A stretch of 64,000 nt of DNA from Musa acuminata AAA Group (lineage: Eukaryota; Streptophyta; Magnoliopsida; Zingiberales; Musaceae), in the NCBI RefSeq assembly GCF_036884655.1, contig NC_088348.1:20468501-20532500 (forward strand), read 5' to 3'. The position numbers and the translations under genes were made by a program. Below the pieces are notes generated by a model. The model was not told the origin of the DNA and ran no database searches. It was given only the letters and a program-made list of their open reading frames with translations. This document shows positions 1-11,497 of this stretch, in pieces. Every line of letters starts with the position of its first letter. Position 1 is the first letter of the stretch.

Positions 1-110
1 AATTGATTTCTTCTTTACCTTCATATCCAACTATATCATGAACTTACGTCTTGCAAGCAAAGTTTGTCATAAACTTGCGAAGCTTACCAACTTGGATAAT
101 AAGTCATGAA
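1..110 (+). other. Left part of interrupted plus-strand remnant
   Basis: AT-rich sequence with no gene that I recognise. It ends in ATGAA (106-110), directly before the terminal TG of the Angela-type element, and that pentamer recurs at 13987-13991. It is therefore the left half of the target that continues at 13992. I read it as internal DNA of the plus-strand Sirevirus-like remnant ending at 18907. The small open frame at 51-233 crosses into the LTR and is not a gene. Confidence 0.6.
106..110. repeat. TSD of Angela-type element (left copy)
   Basis: ATGAA immediately precedes the LTR terminus TGTTGGGAAATC. The identical pentamer follows the other LTR at 13987. Confidence 0.9.
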
Positions 111-1680
111 TGTTGGGAAATCTTGGGGGCGACATCACATGCGCAGCGGAAGAACAAGAAAACAAAATCCCCGATTCCAAAAGAGATGTTCGTCGTCGTG
201 CGGAGATTGGTGCACAAAATCCGTGAAACTTAAAACTGCATATAGAGTAGATTGTGTTACCTAGGGAGATCGTATATCCCTGTTTCCTTACAGATCCTTA
301 AGAGAGGGTGAAGGAGGTCAAGCATCCTCCTCTCTAGCAGTGATCCACACAGTAGGGCTGTGACGACGCTCCTCAAAACTCCAGGCCTGCTCTGAGGTGG
401 AGATGTGGAGGAGAATAGGAGAGGCAAGCAAAGGCTCTAGCCTATGAGGCTTTGAATCCCTCCTATTTATAGAGGTCCCCTATCAAACCCTAATGGATCC
501 TCGCCTAGTGGGTATTGGATCTGCATCCAATAACCCAAGCCTTTTAGATTAGTAGATCTCTATCCAATAATCTCTCATGGGCTCTTATTGGATCTCGTCC
601 ATGGGATCCAATAATTCAGGGGCTTATTGGATATCCAATAAGACAAGGGCTCTGTCGATATCTCATATCTGAACCTCTACTCATCGCAATGCCTACCATA
701 TGTGTGTGACCCTCTAGGCCCAATATCAAGCTGGCTGTGAGTCATACCTGTCCGAACTCCTTCTAACTCAGTGAATTATTATCTTTGTAATAATTCACTT
801 GACTCATCGACTACGGACGTACTAGGCCACTACGCCGTAGTCCTCAGACGATACAGGGGAATCCAATCCATTGGACCTATCTATCCTTAGTTACCGTGCA
901 CCTATAGTCCCTCATCCATCTAATATCCCAGAGACCGTATATCGAGTATGGTGCTGTCAGACCCATACGGTTTCTACTCGAGTCTTGCTCTAATCGGATT
1001 CTCCCATAGAACTCTTTCTCTCTCAACCCGAATGACCCTGGCTAGCGATTTGTTTGAGCAAGAACACATGGGATATTCCTCTCATGACGCCAAGAGTGGA
1101 TGATCATCTATCGACACTCAATAGCCCTCGTAAGGTCAACTACCACTCCCAATGACCAGCTATACTAGATCTGGGATAGCCAAACCTATAAGTCTGGTAT
1201 CAAAGAATGGAGCACTCATATAGGACATCCTTGGTATCTCAAGTCTAAGGACTAGATATACCACTAGGACTACGGAATCGCTGTCTGACAATAAGGTATC
1301 ATCAACCATCCAGAATTTCGTAAGCGGATCAATTAATGAACTTATTCTCCAATGAGCATCTGTACTGTATCCCTAGTGTCCCTACATGAGCAGCTATGAG
1401 ACCAGTTGCATCCATCATATGGACGGGTATATAGCACACGATTCTGTCCGGTTATCACGTTGTCCCTCTTGAGTAACCTATGACCGAAATTATTTTCGTG
1501 ATCTCATCACGATTCGATTCCCATTGCACAAATCCAAGGACATCACAATATATATATATATGCATATATGCAATAGTTATAAAGTGATATATGCCAAAAT
1601 ATAATAAGCAAAAATATTCTGTATCAAGTCACACGTGCAATCACTCACGTGATCGGCTTGCTGGGCACCTATGACTAGCA
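111..1680 (-). repeat. 3' LTR of Angela-type element
   Basis: It matches 12386-13986 along its whole length. It lacks about 31 bp present in the other LTR near 13770-13800, just before the conserved TTTTCGTGATCTC stretch. It has a minus-strand TATA box at 464-472 and an AT dinucleotide run near 1549-1563. Confidence 0.92.
464..472 (-). promoter_or_regulatory. LTR TATA box
   Basis: TATTTATAG on the plus strand is CTATAAATA in element sense. The same string recurs at the corresponding site of the other LTR and in the other LTR families of this window, as expected for an LTR core promoter. Confidence 0.7.
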
Positions 1681-1692
1681 ATCTCCCACTTG
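1681..1692 (-). other. Polypurine tract of Angela-type element
   Basis: ATCTCCCACTTG abuts the 3' LTR; in element sense it is CAAGTGGGAGAT, a purine-rich plus-strand primer of the copia type. Confidence 0.75.
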
Positions 1693-1749
1693 ACCTAAAG
1701 CCATTCACCTATGTGTCTGATCTCCATCAGACCCCTGTGACGCTCAAAG

Positions 1750-3230
1750 ATAATCTAAGACAACGACTTTGTTAGTGGATCTGCAATGTTATCTTGGGAT
1801 GGAACTCTTTCCACTACTACATCTCCTCGGGTTACGATCTCTTTGATAAGCTGGAATCTTCTCAGAACACTTCTGATAAGACCCGTGTTCCCTTATTTGA
1901 GTAATCGCCCCATAGTTGTCGCAATATAAGGAAGTCGGCTTCTCGCTACCCGGCACGACTCTCAAATCTGTGATGAACTTCTTCACCCAGACTCCCTCCT
2001 TTGTTGCATCTGATGCAACAATGTACTCCGCCTCTATGGTCGAGTCAGCAGTAGTATCTTGCTTGGAATTCTTCTAGCACACTGCTCCTCCATTCAAGGT
2101 ATACACATACCCTGAATTTGACTTGCTATTATCAATATCAGACTGAAAACATGAGTCTGTGTAGCCTTCAACCTTAAGGCTACTACCTCCATATACTAGT
2201 AAAAGATCCTTAGTCATTCTCAAGTACTTAAGGATACACATTACTGCTTTCAAGTGCTCCAAGTCTGGATCCGCCTGATACCTGCTCGTGACACTCAAAG
2301 CATGCGCTATATCAGGCCTAGTACATAGCATGACATATATGATAGACCTTATTGCTGAGGCATAAGGTATCATATCCATGTTCGCCCTTTCTTCTAGAGT
2401 TTTTGGGGACATACTCGTAGAAAGCGATATCCCATGTCTCATCGGTATGAGACCTCTATTGGAATTTTCCATGCCAAACCTTTTGACAATTGTTTCTATG
2501 TACCTAGACTAGGACAAGCCAAGCATCCTTTTGGATCTATCTCTATAGATTCGAATCCCTAAGATATAGGATGCTTCCCCTAAGTCCTTCATGGAGAAGT
2601 GTCTAGATAACCAAGCCTTTACTGTGGATAGCATTCCTACGTCATTCCCAAGGATCAGGATGTCATCCACATATAACACCAAAAAGGTGATAACGCTCCC
2701 ACTTACTATACACACAAGGCTCATCTTCGTTTTTAACGAAGTCAAAAGATCTGATTGCATCATCAAATCTTATGTTCCAACTTCGAGAAGCTTGCTTTAG
2801 TCCATAAATGGATCTAAGCAACCTATACACCTTATCTAGGCAGTTCTTGGACACGAATCCCTCAGGATGCATCATATACACCTCCTCCTCAAGGTTCCCA
2901 TTGAGGAATGCAGTTTTCACATCCATCTGCTAAATCTCATAATCATAGTGTGCTGCAATACCCAATAGAATTCTGATGGATTTTAGCATTGTTACGGGTG
3001 AGAAGGTTTCGTCATAGTCAATACCTTGCCTTTGACGATACCCCTTAGCCACTAGCCTTGCTTTATAGGTCTCTACCTTTCCATTTACTCCAATCTTTTT
3101 CTTAAAGATCCACTTGCAACCGATGGGTACAATACCTTCGGGTCTATCAACTAGGTTTCAAACCTTGTTGAAGTACATAGAATCCATCTCAGAATTCATG
3201 GCTTCTTGCCACTTCCAGGAGTCTATACTC
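1750..3230 (-). pseudogene. Copia RT and RNase H (broken)
   Basis: Degenerate reverse transcriptase and RNase H of the Angela-type element. RT landmarks are visible: MDVKTAFLNG (palm, first aspartate) in the frame 2663-2926 and LYVDDILIL (catalytic YVDD) in the overlapping frame 2509-2766, so at least one frameshift separates them. RNase H is recognisable from YTDSCFQSDIDNSKSNSGYV near 2100-2160 and from the frames 2074-2472 and 1789-1986. Enzymatically these domains would copy the element RNA into DNA and remove the RNA strand. Stops and shifts make this copy inactive. The family assignment rests on copia motif spelling and domain order. Confidence 0.88.
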
Positions 3231-3249
3231 ATAATAGCCTCCTCATAGG

Positions 3250-4314
3250 TCTGAGGATCAATATCCTCAACATCCTCTCCTCTAATATGTCCCACATATC
3301 TCTCAAGAGGATGGGATACTCTATCAGACCTATGTAAAGTTGAAACTTGTGTATTAAGTACTTGAACAGACTCGGGCTATAGAGTGGTGCTTGAGCTTGG
3401 TTCCCCAACCTCGCTCAACTCTATCATGCTCCCACTATCTCCGCCAAGAATGTGTTCCTTCTCAAGGAATACTGCTCTCTTAGCTACAAAGACCTTTTGG
3501 TCCTCTAGATGATAGAAATAATACCCATAAGTTTCCTTGGGGTATCCCACAAATTTGCATCGCTCTGTCCTTGATTCTAACTTATCGGGGTTGTGTCTTT
3601 TAACGTGGGCAAGGCAACCGCAAATCTTAACAACTTTAAGATCAGGCTTCTTCCCTTTCCATATCTCATATGGTGTAGGCACTACCGACTTAGTTGGAAC
3701 TCTGTTCAGAAGGTAAGCTACGGTCTCTAGGGCATATCCCTAGAATAAGATGGGTAGGTCAGCGAAACTCATCATGGACCGTACCATATTTAACAGCATA
3801 CGATTCCTCCTTCCAGAGGCACATAGAGCTGAGGTGTATAAGGAGGTGTCCATTGGGATAATATCCCATGGTCCTTGAGGAACTGAGGAAACTCTGTACT
3901 TAAGTACTCACCTTCTCAATCTAATCGAAGAGTTTTGATACTCTTTCCAGTCTGGTTCTCTGCCTCATTCTTATACTCTCTGAATTTCTCAAAGGCCTCG
4001 GATTTGTACTTGATTAAGTACACATATCCATTCCTTGAGAAATCATCAGTAAAGGTAATGAACTAGGAGTAACCACCAATGGCATGAGTTGACATGGATC
4101 CACATACATCACTATGTATGAGTTCCAACAGCTCAGTGGCTCTCTCTCCAGTTCCACTAAATGGAGAGTTGGTCAGTTTTTCACGAAGGCAAGGCTCGTA
4201 AGTTGCATATGACACATAGTCGAATGGATCTAGATATCCATCATTTAGCAACTTTTGAATCCTTCTTTTATGGATGTGACATAGTCTACAATGCCACAAG
4301 TATGCACTGTTCAT
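3250..4314 (-). pseudogene. Copia integrase (broken)
   Basis: Degenerate integrase. The pre-integrase/HHCC region is seen at 4240-4314 (YLWHCRLCHIHKRRIQKLL) and the first catalytic aspartate in LELIHSDVCGSM near 4090-4120. The copia-specific downstream block (PTPYEIWKGKKPDLKVVKIC, FVGYPKETYGYYFY) lies in the frame 3377-3682. The usual ERRNR motif reads GRRNR around 3800-3815, so the third catalytic residue is lost, and there are in-frame stops between 3690 and 4060. Integrase would insert the cDNA copy; this one cannot. It lies between gag/protease and RT, which defines the element as Ty1-copia. Confidence 0.88.
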
Positions 4315-4485
4315 CTCATCTCATTTCCTCTTGGACACAGTTACATTCATGATATGTGGAGTAGTGTCTAGCATAAACAAACCTTTATACAATATTCCTC
4401 TCGCCAATCTCCCCTCGGCTTTGCTAGAATTTACACTAAATTGTAGATGTGATAAGCAATACTGGTATCAAATACCAATGCACTA

Positions 4486-5410
4486 TCACAAAAATCTGAC
4501 AATTGGAGATTGATCATGAATGTACCTGAAGCTTCTCCAAGCTTCTATTCGCCCTCTCTGCATGGTACTCTTTGTAGTTCCTCTTCTAATGCCCATCTTT
4601 GTTATAGTGAAAACACTGGCCTTTGTCCTCTGTTGGGTCTTTCTTAGCAACCTTTGCTTTACATGGTCTGCCCTTACCCTTTCCCTTTTTAAGGAACCTT
4701 TCTGCTTTCCTTTTCTTTCTGGTATCACCAGTGTAGAGAACTGACTTCTCTTTCTTAATAGTACTCTTTGCCTCCCTCAACATTTTGAGGAGCTCTGGGA
4801 GAGTCACCTCAAGCTTGTTCATATTAAAATTCATTATGAACTGTAAAAAGTAATATGGTAGGGACTAAAGCACAATGTCTACACACAAGTTATCCTCTAG
4901 GACCATTCCTAGACCTGTGAGTTTCTCTATCCACTCAATCATCTTTAGGATATGGTTTTGAACCGGTGTCCCCTCAGTCATCCTAGCGCGGAAGAGGCTC
5001 TTGGATATCTCATATCGCTGAGTCATTCCCTGTTCCTTAAACAATATACAGACATGTAGGAGAATAGATCTGGCATCCATCTTTTCATGTTGTCTCTGTA
5101 ACTTAGGAGTCATAGAGCCCAACATATAGCATTGAGCAAGAGTGGAGTCATCAATGTACTTCACGTAGCGAGCGATCTCATCCTCGCTTGCCCCTTCTTC
5201 GGGCGCAGGCATCACTATATCAAAGACGTACACGATTTTCTCTGTCGTGAGAACAATTCTCAAGTTACAAAGCCAATCCGTATAATTTGGACCAGTGAGG
5301 CGGTTGACATCAAGTATGCCACGTAAGGGATTTGAAAGCGATATTTTTCTAAAAATAAAGATGCAGAAGAAATGAATAACATGCAGATTTTGTAAGAAAT
5401 AAACTATCAA
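4486..5410 (-). pseudogene. Copia gag with degenerate zinc knuckle (broken)
   Basis: Gag remnant. The N-terminal capsid-like part is open at 4865-5410 (181 codons) and includes NRLTGPNYTDWLCNLRIVL, typical of the copia capsid domain. The C-terminal part continues out of frame at 4586-4834 with a basic stretch ([17 protein letters not shown]) and a decayed CCHC zinc knuckle beginning CFHYNKDGH. Gag packages the element RNA in virus-like particles. The true start is uncertain: the residues before ISLSNPLRGILDVN look like read-through of leader sequence, so initiation may be downstream of 5410. No intact Gag can be made. Confidence 0.82.
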
Positions 5411-5530
5411 GATATGGACTTCTATCTTAATATGCTCCCATTATTTTACTAACGAGTCACGCGACACCCTTAGCACATGAAACGGAAGTCTCCGGTAGAC
5501 TTCTAGTGCGGATCAGGATCCAATCAGCGT

Positions 5531-5843
5531 CTTAGTGTAACCTCGAGGGACTCGACCAATCACACTAAGCCTAAAAGGTAGGAAACTCTTGCTGATCACA
5601 ACTCCTTGTGATTCCTGTCCTGTTCGGCCTCCGAATCACCATGGTCTCGAGGGACTTGACCAACCATGATGCTCGGTTAAGTCAACACATTCGTTACAAG
5701 ATGAGTCTGATTTGATGATATACCCTCGAGGGACTCGACCAAGCAAACCATGTCCTCATGTCACCGGTGATATCTCTATGTCATAAGCAAGATAGTGAAT
5801 CGTGATATAGGTGAGTCTCGAGGGACTTGACCAACTCAACCTA
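5531..5843. repeat. Four spaced CTCGAGGGACTYGACCAA motifs with hairpin stems
   Basis: The motif starts at 5542, 5646, 5725 and 5817 (spacings 104, 79, 92). Each core can fold on itself (TCGAG-GGA-CTCGA, or CTTGA with a G-U type pair). Three of the four are framed by different outer inverted repeats: CTTAGTGT/ACACTAAG (5531-5538, 5562-5569), CACCATGG/CCATGATG (5637-5644, 5664-5671, one mismatch) and TAGGTGAGT/ACTCAACCTA (5808-5816, 5834-5843, one bulge). Stems differ while cores are kept. Confidence 0.75.
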
Positions 5844-6282
5844 CACCGGGAATCGGTTCCTACTTATAATGATGGAAGGCCACGTGGGTCAATCTAATTG
5901 CCTCACGTTTACTGACTTAATATTATCGAGAGAGATGTTTCTATGATTTGGTCTCCTAATATGACATGTCACACATATATATATTTAATATATATCTACA
6001 TCGCATGCAAATATATATATATTTAGTATGTGTATAAGCAATCACACCAGATGATCATGGACCACAACTTAATGTGATTAGGCCTGAGCCAATAGGCTTA
6101 ATCACTCACATCAAGATCTATATGTGCAATGGTACATCTCCATGGCCTGTGATCGTCCATCTCATCCTCATCGGTTCCGTCGACATCTTGATGCATCTTC
6201 ATGCATCGCGATCGTCCGTCGCGTGGGTCCCGCTATCGCATCCACGCTCCCGCTGCGCCTCCTCATGTGATTACAACTTAAT

Positions 6283-6287
6283 CATAG
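6283..6287. repeat. TSD of chromovirus 1 (left copy)
   Basis: CATAG, repeated exactly at 11498-11502. Confidence 0.9.
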
Positions 6288-6681
6288 TGTTAGAACCCTT
6301 ACAGATTCTAAACTTGGAGTTGATCTCTTTAGGGGATCGGCCTCCTTGGAACTCTATAGGGGTTCCTCCCTCCAAGTTGCTGCTCAAAGGCTGCAGAAAA
6401 GATTCATCTATTGCTTATCAAAAGAGGAGGAATACATGGCTATTTATAGGGTTTCTAAACCCTAACTCCTAATAGGACTCCTATTCAAGACTCCTACTTC
6501 TAACCAACTCCTAATAGGACTTCTACTCAAGACTCCTATTCCTTTACAACTCCTAATTCTTCTCTAAGAAACAACCTCCTAACCCTAGCCGGCCTCTTTA
6601 CCTCTTTAATAGGGGTTGGCTTAGGTAGGTTTTACATGAATGTCCCTCTCAATTAGGACTCTCCTAGCTAGAGTCCTAACA
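6288..6681 (-). repeat. 3' LTR of chromovirus 1
   Basis: 394 bp, matching 11104-11497. The minus-strand TATA box TATTTATAG is at 6441-6449. It is followed at 6682 by internal sequence. Confidence 0.92.
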
Positions 6682-6701
6682 AACCCGCCCTCTTCAAATC
6701 A

Positions 6702-7250
6702 GCCTTGTCCTCGAGGCTGACGATTCATGAATTTTGGGAATTTGATCTTCAAGTCGTCATAGTTCTCCCAAGTGGCATCTTCTGTTGGTAGGTTCACCCA
6801 CTGTATTAGCACTTTAGTTGTGGGTCGTCGTCGTCGAGTCACGATCCGTCGATCAATAATGGTACTTGGCTGGGTCTAGAGTTCTCCTTGGATAGTCATT
6901 TTTGGTGGGTGGCTTTGGGCTGTCTCCAAGCACCTATTTACAACTTTTGTCTGGCCTCGATTTGTTGGTGATATGTCATACTCCTTTTCAATTTAGTACC
7001 CTGCATATAGAATAACTTTGTCCAAAATCTGCTCGTGAAGATGCAAGTAGAATTTATAATAAGCACAATGCGTCCCTTATAGTGTAATTTTTTTGAGTCC
7101 CAATTGTAATGAGCCACGGAGCTTGGTGCTTCCTCCAAATATTTTATAATCTTACTAGTCTCTGAATCTTCCTACCATTCCATCGTAATATCCTCAAAGA
7201 AGTCGCTGGTCGAAAGTGAAACGGCCGAAACTTCAGCTTGCTCAAGTAGC
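6702..7250 (-). pseudogene. Chromovirus 1 integrase remnant and chromodomain
   Basis: In element sense the C-terminal frame reads STIIDRRIVTRRRRPTTKVL and then IQWVNLPTEDATWENYDDLK (about 6725-6880), a recognisable chromodomain that ends before a stop near 6702. Chromodomains of this type tether integration to chromatin marks. Upstream only part of the integrase survives: HYNWDSKKLHYKGRIVL and WTKLFYMQGTKLKRSMTYH (6938-7138). The catalytic core is largely deleted compared with the plus-strand copy at 63585-64000. Non-functional. Confidence 0.82.
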
Positions 7251-8473
7251 TATTTTTGCTGCTCAAGGGATGATATCTTTCGCTCCAAAAAGTACTTGAG
7301 GCTTTTATTGTCGATTTTAATTTGAAATCGTCGACCAATCAAGTAGGGTTTCCACCTCGTTGCTGCGCGCACAATGGCGAGCATCTCCTTATCATATATT
7401 GATTTATTTTGATGGGAGGGAGATAATGTCTTGCTAGTGTATGCGAGTGGTCGACCATCTTGCATAAGAATGGCTCCAATTCCGACTCTAGATGCGTGAG
7501 CCTCAATAATAAAGGGTCGGTTGAAATCTAGTAGTGTTAACACTGGCGTCGTTGTCATGGCTGCCTTAAGTTTGTCGAAGGAAGCGGAGGCTCTGTCCAA
7601 CCATTGGATGACATCTTTTTCTAGTAAGGAAGTAAGTGATGCATTAATCTTTCCATAGTTTTTCATGAACTTGTGGTAGTAGCCTGTTAAACCCAGAAAG
7701 CCATGTAGCAATTTTATATTTCTCGGGGTCGGGCAGTTTTGCATTGCTCCAATTTTGAAGGGGTCCACTGCCACACCTTCCTCTGATATGATATGGCCAA
7801 GATATTCCACCTTCTGTTGAAGAAAGCAAAAATTCATGGTTGTTGTGTGTTCAAAAGGTGGTTTTCCATATGTCTTCTTCGCACGCTCGTATTTGATGAT
7901 ACCCAGATCAAAGGTCCAGCTTTGTGAAGATTTATGATCCCTTTCATCTAGTAATTCATCTACTATTGGAATAAGGTATTTGTCCTTGATGGTTATGCCA
8001 TTGAGAGCTCGGTAATCAACACATATTCGCCTTGTTCCGTCCTTCTTGCATACAAGTAGCACCGATGAAGAGTAGAGGTTGCAACTTGGCCAAATAACTC
8101 CTGTTTTGAGCATCTCTTTTACAATCCTTTCTATTTTATCCTTCTGGAGATGTGGATACTGATATAGCTGAGCATTTGCTGAAGATTTGCCTGGAAGAAT
8201 CATTATACAATGATCATGCCGACGGGTAAGAGGTAGGTTGCGCGGTTTATCAAATATATTTAAAAATTCAGCAAGCAAAAGAGGTAGATTTGGATCTTCA
8301 AATTCGGTTGGCTCTCCCTTATTTTGCTGCTCAAGTTGTACCAAAAAGCCGCTGCATGCTTTATGCAAAACCTTCTCCATTTGTTGTGTGTAAATCATTG
8401 TTATGTCGCCCCCACGTTTCCCGTGCAATGTCACTTGTTTCTCCTTACTGTAAAATTTCATAATTAGTTTCAT
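7250..8473 (-). pseudogene. Chromovirus 1 RT/RNase H with catalytic core deleted
   Basis: A 407-codon open frame that is only partly genuine. Genuine RT fingers: GVIWPSCNLYSSSVLLVCKK and RICVDYRALNGITIKDKYLI. Genuine RT thumb and RNase H: KVEYLGHIISEEGVAVDPFK, RPFIIEAHASRVGIGAILMQ and YDKEMLAIVRAATRWKPYL. Between them the frame passes out of register through what should be the palm (KKTYGKPPFEHTT is a shifted reading of the EEDIPKTAFRTHN-like segment). It then jumps at about 7826-7840 straight to the thumb. The roughly 210-bp block holding the catalytic aspartate pair, still present in the copy at 62395-62603, is absent. Reverse transcription from this copy is impossible. The same junction occurs in chromovirus 2. 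Confidence 0.88.
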
Positions 8474-9847
8474 AAAATTCTAGGAAATATCACCTAATGT
8501 CGTCAACCATTTAATTCTGAGCATAGCCTCATGATTGTTAAGAGGGAGAAGGAAGAAATCTGCAATTATCTCTTGGTCCTACAGCAATAGTTTCTCCTGC
8601 GGGCGCCTACGATCACAATTCAAAATCCGTCCGTCGGTGACCTTAACATCAAACCTGCAGCGATTCTCGATAGGTAATGCTATCTGAATAGCAAGCTTAC
8701 TATTTAGGAAGTTAGTAGTACTGCCCGTGTCGATGAGAACAGTGATCGGTTGTTGTTTGAGAAGGCCTCCAACTTTCATCGTTTGCGGGTTTGAGTAGCC
8801 GGCTAGTGCGTGTACTATAACGTCAATCGGTTGTGACTCTTCTTCCGCATCTTCTTTATGTTCAAGGTTCTCTTCTGAATGTTCAAGGACCTCTTCTTCT
8901 ATTGGTTCAATCATAAGAAGTGTCCCTTTACTACAGCGATGCTCACGGCTCCACGGTTCGTCACAATGCCAACATAACCCCTTCGCATATTGTTCCCGAA
9001 GCTCTTCTCTTGTTAACCTCTTTGGTGTAGGGACTCGGTCGATAGTAGGGGGGGCTGAGGGATTCAATATTGCTGGTTGAGGAGCGACCCTAGTCCTCCG
9101 AGCTTCATGGTTCAATTGCTCCTCTTGATGTCGTGCGAAAGAGATAGCTGCCATAAGCGTGTACGGTTGTCGTGCTTTAACTTCTCCTCGGATCTCTGGC
9201 TTCAAGCCCTCAATGAAGGTCCTCAATAGCTATTTTTGAGACCAATCATAATTTTTATTAGATAACCTTTCAAACCTGGTTTGGTACTCTTGAATGGTGG
9301 AGGTTTGTCGGATCTTTGCTAGTTGTCCATCAATATTCTCGTAATCGGTTGGTCTGAAGCGAATCAACAGTCCTTCTTTGAATTGTCACCATAAAAGAAC
9401 TCCATAAGTATGTTCAAACTAGTCAAACCACTGTATAACATCCCCTTCAAGATGTATAGCTGTAATTTTCACCATAGATACATCCACGGTTTTGTGGTAC
9501 CGAAAATATCGCTCCGCACGCGAGATCCAACCAATCGGGTCTCCTTCTTCCCATCTAGGGAAGTCCACTCTCATGCGTGGATAGTTGGGGTCAGTCATAG
9601 AGCCACTCCTCTCTTGGAAGTCATCTCTTCGGGCTTAGTGTGATTGGGCAAAGCTCTCTCCTTGATATGATTTCTTCGGGCTTAGTGGTCGGCCCAATCT
9701 GAGTTCAGTAAAGAGCGTCTGAATCTTATCCTCCATTCGCGCCTCTAAGGCTTTGAATATAGCATTGATTGCCTCCTTAGATGCCATAGTATATGCCCCC
9801 AAATCTATGATGTTAAGATCTCTCTTTTGTTGTTGGGTTAAAGGCAT
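8474..9847 (-). pseudogene. Chromovirus 1 gag and protease (broken)
   Basis: The gag N-terminus lies at 9635-9847 (MASKEAINAIFKALEARMED). The start at MASKEA, inside that frame, matches MASQDPFDAKFEAWKSWIES of the plus-strand copy at 59478. The middle (9227-9634) is frameshifted. The C-terminal frame 8579-9226 carries RTFIEGLKPEIRGEVKARQP, one zinc knuckle (LCWHCDEPWSREHRC) and the aspartic protease motif LIDTGSTTNFL near 8710. Gag would coat the RNA and the protease would mature the polyprotein. Breaks in the middle make the copy inactive. Confidence 0.85.
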
Positions 9848-11089
9848 GTATAGGTTGAGAGAAGTGATAGTTGAAAGGGTTGGTGGATTGGTGGATGTAG
9901 GCTGCGGTTTAGCCTTATTTTGTGGCTATTTTGGGTGCAGTTTGAGGGTATGGTTTGGTGAAGTTTTAGGGCTGTAGATGAAAGTTTTGGATCTGTGTTA
10001 GATGGTAGCAAAGGTTTGATAGAAATAAGTGGAAGTTGCAGCAAGTATGCGTTATCTTGTAAGAGTAGAATTGTCATCGAAGAAACAACGGTTTCTCGAC
10101 GTAATTTTCACCAAAACCTTGAGAAAATTGAGGAGGGAATTGATAGCAAAATCACAGTTTATATGACAGCAAGGATATCTAATTTAATCAAGAAAATATC
10201 TGTAGTATAACAGTAAGAAAATTGGTGCAAGTTGTGATTGCAAAATTGGTGCAAGTTACGAAAATTTGCAGCAATACAAAATCGTTTTTAGAGATGAATT
10301 TCTTAATAGATCAATCTTAGATGGAAGCCAAGATGATCTATGAGGTGTATAAGAAATTTCATTAAAAAAAAATTGCAAATAGATGGGTTAAGGCAACAAT
10401 ATGCGACTAAAATTTTCTACAGCACAGATTTTTAAGTATAGCAGATTGGACGTAAAAGATCAGTAGTTTATATTGAGAATTTTTTAATGAAACCAAAGGA
10501 AATTCCACTGTTAGGAAGTGTCAAAGCTATCATAAAAATTTCTTAGAGATTTGGATAGAAACAACGTAGTATCAAGATCAAACAAACAGTGCTATGCGGT
10601 TGAAATTTTACAATGCAGATTTTCAAGTATAGCAGATTAGACGTAAAATATCAATGGTTTATATTGAGAATTTTTTGACAAAACCAAAGGAAATCTGCTG
10701 TTAGGAAATGTCAAAGATGTCATAAAAATTTCATAGAGATTTGGATAGAAAAAACACAACAGCAAGATCAAACAGATGATGCTATACGGTTGGAATTCTG
10801 TAATGTATCTTTCGTCGTAGAGATGAAAACTTTATGACAAAAAGTTTATGCAGCAATATAGGAATAATTTTTTTTGGGATTTTCAAATAAGGATAACTAA
10901 ATTGCAGCAGCAGTAAGGTAGAAAACCAGAACCTGTTGCAATTCACGGGGAGATCAAAGGATGATCAGTGGTGGTGGAGATGACGGCGGAATTTGGCAAC
11001 GATCTCTTAAGCAATTGTGGGAATTGCTTTGGGCGGTTGTGGAGGGTTGATGGATGGCTGTTGAAGGGCAGCGAGATGCCAAGAACGTT
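9848..11089 (-). other. Chromovirus 1 leader
   Basis: Long untranslated leader between primer site and gag, with no recognisable protein. Its main content is a tandem duplication at 10400-10780. Leaders with the same architecture are found in chromovirus 2 (42030-43281) and in the plus-strand element (58523-59477). Confidence 0.7.
10400..10780. repeat. Tandem ~190-bp duplication in chromovirus 1 leader
   Basis: Two consecutive diverged copies, each opening with a GAAATTTTNTACA-like stretch and containing AAGTATAGCAGATT, GTAAAAGATCA-like and AGAGATTTGGATAGAAA blocks; a third partial copy starts near 10780. Chromovirus 2 and the plus-strand element show the same duplication. Confidence 0.75.
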
Positions 11090-11101
11090 GCTCTGATACC
11101 A
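11090..11101 (-). other. Primer binding site (tRNA-iMet) of chromovirus 1
   Basis: GCTCTGATACCA on the plus strand is TGGTATCAGAGC in element sense, the usual plant initiator-Met primer site. It lies 2 bp from the LTR. Confidence 0.9.
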
Positions 11102-11103
11102 GG

Positions 11104-11497
11104 TGTTAGAACCCTTGCAGATTCTAAACTTGGGGTTGATCTCTTTAGGGGATCGGCCTCTTTAGAACTCTATAGGGGTTCCTCCCTCCAAGTTGCTGCT
11201 CAAAGGCTGCAGAAAAGATTCATCTATTGCTTATCAAAAGAGGAGGAATACATAACTATTTATAGGGTTTCTAAACCCTAACTCCTAATAGGACTCCTAT
11301 TCAAGACTCCTACTTCTAACCGACTCCTAATAGGACTTCTACTCAAGACTCCTATTCCTTTACAACTCCTAATTCTTCTCTAAGAAACAACCTCCTAACC
11401 CTAGCCGGCCTCTTTACCTCTTTAATAAGGGTCGGCTTAGGTAGGTTTTACATGAATGTCCCTCTCAATTAGGACTCTCCTAGCTAGAGTCCTAACA
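11104..11497 (-). repeat. 5' LTR of chromovirus 1
   Basis: Same 394-bp length as the 3' LTR with a handful of differences. Terminal TG...CA is preserved and CATAG follows at 11498-11502. Confidence 0.92.

Larger units (their letters stand above)
5411..6287 (-). other. Copia leader, gag-proximal half
   Basis: Untranslated leader between gag and the nested chromovirus; it resumes at 11498. It holds four copies of a conserved motif, most with flanking inverted repeats (5531-5843), and AT-rich runs near 5970-6040. No coding frame is recognisable; the open stretch 6074-6472 runs into the chromovirus LTR and is discounted. The total leader is about 1.75 kb when the insertion is removed. Confidence 0.65.
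6288..11497 (-). mobile_element. Ty3-gypsy chromovirus 1 (short-LTR, Reina-like), RT-deleted
   Basis: Complete insertion of 5210 bp in the leader of the Angela-type element, with CATAG TSDs and two 394-bp LTRs (TGTTAGAACCC...GAGTCCTAACA). Order in element sense: gag, protease, RT/RNase H, integrase, chromodomain. This is the gypsy order with a C-terminal chromodomain, hence a chromovirus. Small size and short LTRs recall the Reina group, but I could not build a tree. The RT catalytic block and most of the integrase core are missing, so it is non-autonomous. Confidence 0.92.

Noticed and set aside
7250..8473. A 407-codon intact polyprotein
   Set aside because: The middle of the frame is an out-of-register reading of RT followed by a deletion junction, so it is not a functional protein.
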